From Bin87 sp963663945 (lineage in GTDB: Bacteria > Chloroflexota > Dehalococcoidia > Lucifugimonadales > UBA3495): 64,000 bases of DNA. A program made the position numbers and the translations under genes. The stretch is from assembly GCA_963663945.1 (NCBI GenBank), contig OY760687.1, forward strand, positions 2,232,001-2,296,000, written 5' to 3'. The stretch's first letter is position 1; each line of letters opens with the position of its first letter. The notes beneath the pieces were generated by a model. That model worked only from the letters and a program-made list of their open reading frames with translations, was not told where the DNA came from and made no database searches. This document shows positions 60,118 through 64,000 of the stretch, in pieces.

Positions 60118-61159
60118 CAATGCGGGCGAAATATACGCCGGGTCGGAGCATCCGGAAGGGGCGTTGGCAGCCTTCGCGCTGAACGCGCTGGACGATGCCG
60201 AATTCCAGTCGGTGTTCCACCACGTGATCCGGTGCCTGCACTGCCAGGAAGTCCTGCTGGGGTTCCAGGACACCGCGGCACGGCTCACGGCCTCGGCGCC
60301 GGAAGTGGAACTGCCGGCGGACCTGAAGCAGCGCGTGTTGGCCAACGCAGTCGGCCGGCCAGGTCTCGCCGGACCGGCAAGGCGCATCGATGCGGACCCG
60401 CGCTGGTCGGTCAAACGTTTGCGCCGTTGGATTGCGCCGATTGCGGTGGGGACATTGAGCATGCTACTGGCCGCCTCGGTGGGTTTCATGATCTCGCAGC
60501 ACCGGGAGATCAGCAACCTGACGGCGGGGCAACAGCCGACCGTCGCATCTGCGGTTGAGTCCTCGGAGCAGCCGGCCACCGGCGAGGCGAGCGCGCGGCA
60601 GGTGGTGGCCGAAGCCGACGCCAGCGTCGGGCAAGCCATACCGGTCAGCCGGACCAACGACTCGCTGAACCTCTCACCGAATGCCGGCCGGTTTGCTGAT
60701 ATTGAAGCGCGCGCGGCGGAAGAATCGGAATCGGTGGACCTGGTCAAGCAGGGAATGTCCGACATGGTCGAAGCCACTGTGCTCTCGGCGCAGCCGGAGA
60801 CTGAGAAACTGTCGATGACCTCCCCGATGGGAACGGAAACCGAGGCTCGCGGTCTCTTGATGATCGACCCGACCGGTACGCAGGGTGTCCTGATGGTGAC
60901 CGGCATGCCGGCCGACTCCTATCAGATCTGGCTGCTGCGCCACAACGACCGGCAATTGATCGACCGCATCGTGGTGAACGAGAACGACGGCAGCGGCGTC
61001 AAGGACCTGGAACTGGACCAATCGGTTTTCGGGTTCCACGAGGTGGCGTTGCTGCCGGACGAAAGGCACGGTCCGACGACGCCGACGGGCGAGAAGTTCC
61101 TCAGCGCTCGCATCATTGGCGGGCCGCCGGTGCCGCCTTCAATCTGGAGAGGGAGGTGA
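60107..61159 (+). CDS. Anti-sigma factor (RskA-like, ZAS motif)
   Basis: 350 residues. An N-terminal ZAS-type zinc motif HHVIRCLHCQEVL (H-x3-C-x2-C) binds the sigma factor. A single membrane segment at about 118-138 (IAPIAVGTLSMLLAASVGFM) is followed by a Ser/Ala/Glu-rich spacer and a C-terminal RskA-type domain (about 245-345) with TGMPADSYQIWLLRHNDRQL. Its start lies in the sigma gene's last codons and its stop overlaps a downstream ATG. It would release the sigma factor on an extracytoplasmic signal. Confidence 0.88.
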   Translation: MWSDNAGEIYAGSEHPEGALAAFALNALDDAEFQSVFHHVIRCLHCQEVLLGFQDTAARLTASAPEVELPADLKQRVLANAVGRPGLAGPARRIDADPRWSVKRLRRWIAPIAVGTLSMLLAASVGFMISQHREISNLTAGQQPTVASAVESSEQPATGEASARQVVAEADASVGQAIPVSRTNDSLNLSPNAGRFADIEARAAEESESVDLVKQGMSDMVEATVLSAQPETEKLSMTSPMGTETEARGLLMIDPTGTQGVLMVTGMPADSYQIWLLRHNDRQLIDRIVVNENDGSGVKDLELDQSVFGFHEVALLPDERHGPTTPTGEKFLSARIIGGPPVPPSIWRGR

Positions 61160-61165
61160 TGGAAC

Positions 61166-61318
61166 ATGACCAATCAACGAACCCTACCTCAAACTCCACG
61201 CCCTCCACAGCGTGACGACGGGTTGGACTGCGAGATCTGCGGCAACCGCATGCACGAACGCAGTTGCAAGATCATCTGTCGGAACTGCGGGTTCACCAGG
61301 GACTGCTCGGATCCGTAA
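61166..61318 (+). CDS. 50-residue zinc-ribbon protein, third gene of the sigma operon
   Basis: ATG 61166 follows GGGAGG at 9-base spacing and starts 6 bases after the anti-sigma stop. The sequence has a disordered, Pro/Arg-rich N-terminus followed by CEICGNRMHERSCKIICRNC and GFTRDCSDP. Cys pairs at residues 22/25, 34 and 38/41, with one near the end, form a compact zinc ribbon. Small proteins ending in CGxxxDCSDP are widely conserved in bacteria without a known function. Confidence 0.75.
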   Translation: MTNQRTLPQTPRPPQRDDGLDCEICGNRMHERSCKIICRNCGFTRDCSDP

Positions 61319-61330
61319 CGGCCGCTCCAG

Positions 61331-62746
61331 CTACTGTTGGTTGAACGGCCACCAGGGTGGGGCGTTTCGCAAGGGTAGATACCGGAACAGTTCCGGTTGC
61401 GCCTGAACGGCAAGGCGCATGGCCTCCAGAACCGGTTCGCGGATGGACTGGTGGGCCTGCCTGGAACTCCGCAGCTTGAACAGGTGGTAGCACTCCCGCA
61501 GGTTCATCTTCGAGAGAACACGCTGGCGATGGGCATGGGTCACGGCGTACTGGGCCAGCGCGGGATGCTCGCTTGCCAGCGCCTCAAACAGCCGCTCCGA
61601 CTGTGAAACGGCCTGATCGAATACATCGGTCAGGCCGGATTCTTTGATCAGGGCAGGCGTATCGCAGCCGTTGGCGACGGTCAGCGGCTGGGAAAGGTAC
61701 GTCTGCATCCGGTGGCGGCGGAATTCTCGCATCGCGCCGTAGTCGAAGACGAACTCGAAGGTGAAGCCGGCCAACTCGAACTCGCGCGGCGGGGCATCGT
61801 GCGGGCCTATGTCCCGGACCGCACCGTCGATCAACTCGATCCGCTGCATCTCAGTCAAGTCTTCGGACAAAGCGAGAGCGTGGCCGTAGTCGCCTCCCTT
61901 TCGGAACAGCAGGGCGGCCGCAAGCCGGCGCGTAGCGTCGCGGTCGTAATCGAGCAGCCTCACCGATACTGGCGCGTCATCGGACTGCGGTTCGTCTCCG
62001 GGTGAAGATACCCGGCGGTTGCCGGCGAGATAGGGGTTGTGGTCGGTGTACTTGACGAGAGTAGGGGTGATCGAACGGCCCTGTTCGCGCAGTTCTGCGC
62101 CCACATCGCGCTCCTCGGACAAATCCGAGGACATCAACTTGCTGATGGCGTGCTCGAGTGTGCGAGCGTTGGCGGTGACGCCCACATTGGTGAGGGTCGA
62201 AGCCGGCAGGATGGCGCGGCAGGCGTCGGTGGCCTGGCGGCGCAACCGCAGGCCGTAAGCCGAATCGCTTTCGCCGTCGCGCTGGGGCTGCGAGGACCGC
62301 AGATGGGACATGACGCCATCGATGAGTTGGGCGTAGGCCACAAACAAAGCGCGACAAACGGATACGTACTCGGCGCGGAGAGCGGGTTGATTGTCCAGCT
62401 CCGACGGGATGTGGAAACTCTCCCGGTCGATGACCTGGTAGCGGGAGGACTTCTCGGTGTACGACGCGAGGCGGTTGTCCTCGAGGGTGTCGCAGGCCAG
62501 ACGGGAGATGTTCTCGACGGCCAGATGGACGATGGCGTGTTCCGCCACGGAAGCGTGCCCGTAGCCCACGACCCATCGTTCGTTGAAGTCGGCGGCGCGT
62601 TCCGCGCTGACCTGCGCGGCAATTTCGTCAAATGGCTCGGGCCGGCGCGAGGTCATCGCGAAGGTTACCGCGATCTGCTCCTCGGTGAGGTCACGGGAAG
62701 ACAACGGGTAGATGCGGCGCGACCGTTCCGGCACAGATTGGCTCAT
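61331..62746 (-). CDS. Two-domain FAD-dependent thymidylate synthase (ThyX)-like protein
   Basis: 471 residues, about twice the length of ThyX (220-250). The N-terminal half has GYGHASVAEHAIVHLAVENI and EDNRLASYTEKSSRYQ, matching the tail of the ThyX motif RHRxxSxNxxSxRY but lacking RH. The C-terminal half has FTFEFVFDYGAMREFRRHR and RHRMQTYLSQPL, which keeps RHR but not the second Ser-x-Arg. ThyX makes dTMP from dUMP with FAD and methylenetetrahydrofolate. Activity of this form is inferred, not shown. Confidence 0.78.
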   Translation of the reverse strand: MSQSVPERSRRIYPLSSRDLTEEQIAVTFAMTSRRPEPFDEIAAQVSAERAADFNERWVVGYGHASVAEHAIVHLAVENISRLACDTLEDNRLASYTEKSSRYQVIDRESFHIPSELDNQPALRAEYVSVCRALFVAYAQLIDGVMSHLRSSQPQRDGESDSAYGLRLRRQATDACRAILPASTLTNVGVTANARTLEHAISKLMSSDLSEERDVGAELREQGRSITPTLVKYTDHNPYLAGNRRVSSPGDEPQSDDAPVSVRLLDYDRDATRRLAAALLFRKGGDYGHALALSEDLTEMQRIELIDGAVRDIGPHDAPPREFELAGFTFEFVFDYGAMREFRRHRMQTYLSQPLTVANGCDTPALIKESGLTDVFDQAVSQSERLFEALASEHPALAQYAVTHAHRQRVLSKMNLRECYHLFKLRSSRQAHQSIREPVLEAMRLAVQAQPELFRYLPLRNAPPWWPFNQQ

Positions 62747-62892
62747 CGGGTTGATACCTCAGCACAGCCAAGGTATGCCCCGGCTACGTCAGCCGAATCC
62801 TAACGGCTCACCCTGCCTAACGGTGTTGCACCGATTTGCCAGTTTCCGCATTTACGGGCACGGCCAGTCGTCCCGCATTGTGGTGACTCGCG

Positions 62893-64000
62893 CTAATCTC
62901 GGCAGAAGGCCGGGAACCCGTCGGGCATCACCACTTCGATGAGATGGATGCGATCAGCGGCGACGGCGTTCTGTACGGCGCGGGACATTTCGGCGACGTT
63001 ATGTACCCTGGTGCCGCCGATACCGTAGGAGTCGAACAGTTTGACGAAGTCGGGATTCACCAGGTCGGTGGCCATCCGACGGCTGCCGCGGTCCTGCTGG
63101 AAGCCCTTGAGGACGCCCCAAGCGGAGTCGTTGAACACCATGACGATGGGATTGATCCCATACTGAACCGCGGTTCCGAGTTCCTGTGCGTTGTACTGGA
63201 ATCCGCCGTCACCGGTGACGCAGATCACCGGGCTTTCGGGGCGGCCGACCTTGGCGCCCATGGCGGCGGGGAAACCGAAACCGAGTCCAGCCCAGCCGTG
63301 GGGGTACATGTAGCTGCGCGGACGGTCCATCTGGAGGCAGCGCACGGCGCGGTTGGCCGGTACGGTAGCGTCAAGGGAGAAAATGGTGTCGTCAGGAATG
63401 ACGGAGCGGATCGACTCCCAAGCGCGCAACTCGGGGCCCCACTGCTCCTGCAAGCCGGAGTAGATATTGGACTTCAGCTCGGCGATCTCCTTACGGTAGT
63501 CGCCTGAAGTCCCCAGGTCGGCGTCCCCGGCGGCGCTGAGGAACTGGCGGACCACGGCGCCGCTGTTGGCAGCGATGCCAACTTCGGTTTCATAGTTTTT
63601 GCCGATGTAATCCTCGTCCAGGAGAACGTGGATCACTTTTTCCGGCAACTTGACACCCACGCCGGACGTCGAGCGATAGGGAAGATTGCTGCCCAGAACC
63701 AGGGCGACATCACAACCGCCCATCCAGTCCAGGACCGGGTTCTGGCCCCAGATGCGGTTGCCGAGGGCCATGCCCAGGGATAGCGGGTGGCTCTCCGGGA
63801 AGGTGCCCTTGGCGCCATCGCCAGTAACCACCGGAGCGCCGATTTGTTCCGCAAGGCGGATTATGTCATCCGCACCGCCGGTGGTGTGGATCTCTTCGCC
63901 GAGGAAGATCACGGGCCGCTTCGCGTTGCGGAGCAGGTTCCAGGCCCTTTCGACCTGAACCGGGTCACCCTGGGGCACGTCGGGTTGACGGGGCCGCAGC
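62893..64000 (-). CDS. Thiamine-pyrophosphate enzyme, N-terminus cut by window edge
   Basis: The frame is open to the right edge; GTG 63978 is probably internal. The central domain (VQVERAWNLLRNAKRPVIFL and on) and the TPP-binding domain are present. The TPP motif is GDGGFQYNAQELGTAVQYG with VMVFNDSAWGVL. It resembles acetolactate synthase and benzoylformate-decarboxylase-like proteins. The catalytic Glu lies outside the window. This is the third TPP-enzyme gene of the window. Confidence 0.88.
   Translation of the reverse strand, partial: LRPRQPDVPQGDPVQVERAWNLLRNAKRPVIFLGEEIHTTGGADDIIRLAEQIGAPVVTGDGAKGTFPESHPLSLGMALGNRIWGQNPVLDWMGGCDVALVLGSNLPYRSTSGVGVKLPEKVIHVLLDEDYIGKNYETEVGIAANSGAVVRQFLSAAGDADLGTSGDYRKEIAELKSNIYSGLQEQWGPELRAWESIRSVIPDDTIFSLDATVPANRAVRCLQMDRPRSYMYPHGWAGLGFGFPAAMGAKVGRPESPVICVTGDGGFQYNAQELGTAVQYGINPIVMVFNDSAWGVLKGFQQDRGSRRMATDLVNPDFVKLFDSYGIGGTRVHNVAEMSRAVQNAVAADRIHLIEVVMPDGFPAFCRD

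Overview
The window is about 62% GC, densely coded and bacterial. The gene mix is a family III CoA-transferase, an LLM-class F420-dependent oxidoreductase, three thiamine-pyrophosphate (TPP) enzymes, three tandem CitE-like lyases, an acetamidase/formamidase and a PrpD-family protein, with a flavin-dependent thymidylate synthase relative. This resembles uncultured Chloroflexota of the SAR202/Dehalococcoidia type. That placement is an inference from gene content only; no rRNA gene is present.

Layout. 1-1686: two phosphonate-type ABC permeases, the first cut by the left edge. 1877-5916 (minus): a CAP-domain protein, a beta-hydroxyacid dehydrogenase, a P450 and a cupin, with a plus-strand tRNA-Gln between. 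6162-11703 (plus): coaE, a MoxR/NorQ-type ATPase, a CoA-pyrophosphatase-type Nudix protein and a 1102-residue VWA protein, tightly linked. 11777-17736 (minus): a Gld-like ABC exporter operon (ATPase, permease, GldG-like, DUF4340) ending in cinA. 17952-20714 (plus): speD, an agmatinase-family gene and an HMG-CoA-lyase-like gene. 20799-24180 (minus): an Asp-box propeller, ComF, a Nudix protein and ribokinase. 24297-27624 (plus): CaiB, four tRNAs (Val, Leu, Arg, Val), a hypothetical protein and a PAC2 protein. 27642-30772 (minus): tRNA-Glu, an EamA transporter, a nitroreductase and an amidohydrolase. 31217-33195: a convergent HypE-like/threonine dehydratase pair.

33196-34072 is a gene-free stretch. 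It carries a cluster of GTGTAC sites and lies upstream of a 74-residue helix-turn-helix protein; this is the most striking unexplained structure in the window. 34573-44944 holds an amidase, two TPP enzymes, a lower-GC ATPase-TOPRIM gene that looks acquired, and an ADP-forming acyl-CoA synthetase. A DUF2332 gene broken by one extra base follows. 46135-50102 (minus) carries a flavin-nucleotide-binding protein with a coupled small membrane protein, then three CitE paralogues. 50532-54287 encodes a CHAT/NB-ARC/TPR protein whose CHAT dyad appears lost. 54584-61318 has an alpha/beta hydrolase, a HicB/HicA pair, an LLM oxidoreductase, a PrpD protein, an ECF sigma/anti-sigma pair and a 50-residue zinc-ribbon protein. 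The window ends with a two-part ThyX-like protein and a truncated TPP enzyme.

Convergent gene ends repeatedly carry long perfect palindromes with an AGGGGCG-type outer arm, which probably act as bidirectional terminators. No CRISPR array, rRNA, insertion sequence or prophage was seen.
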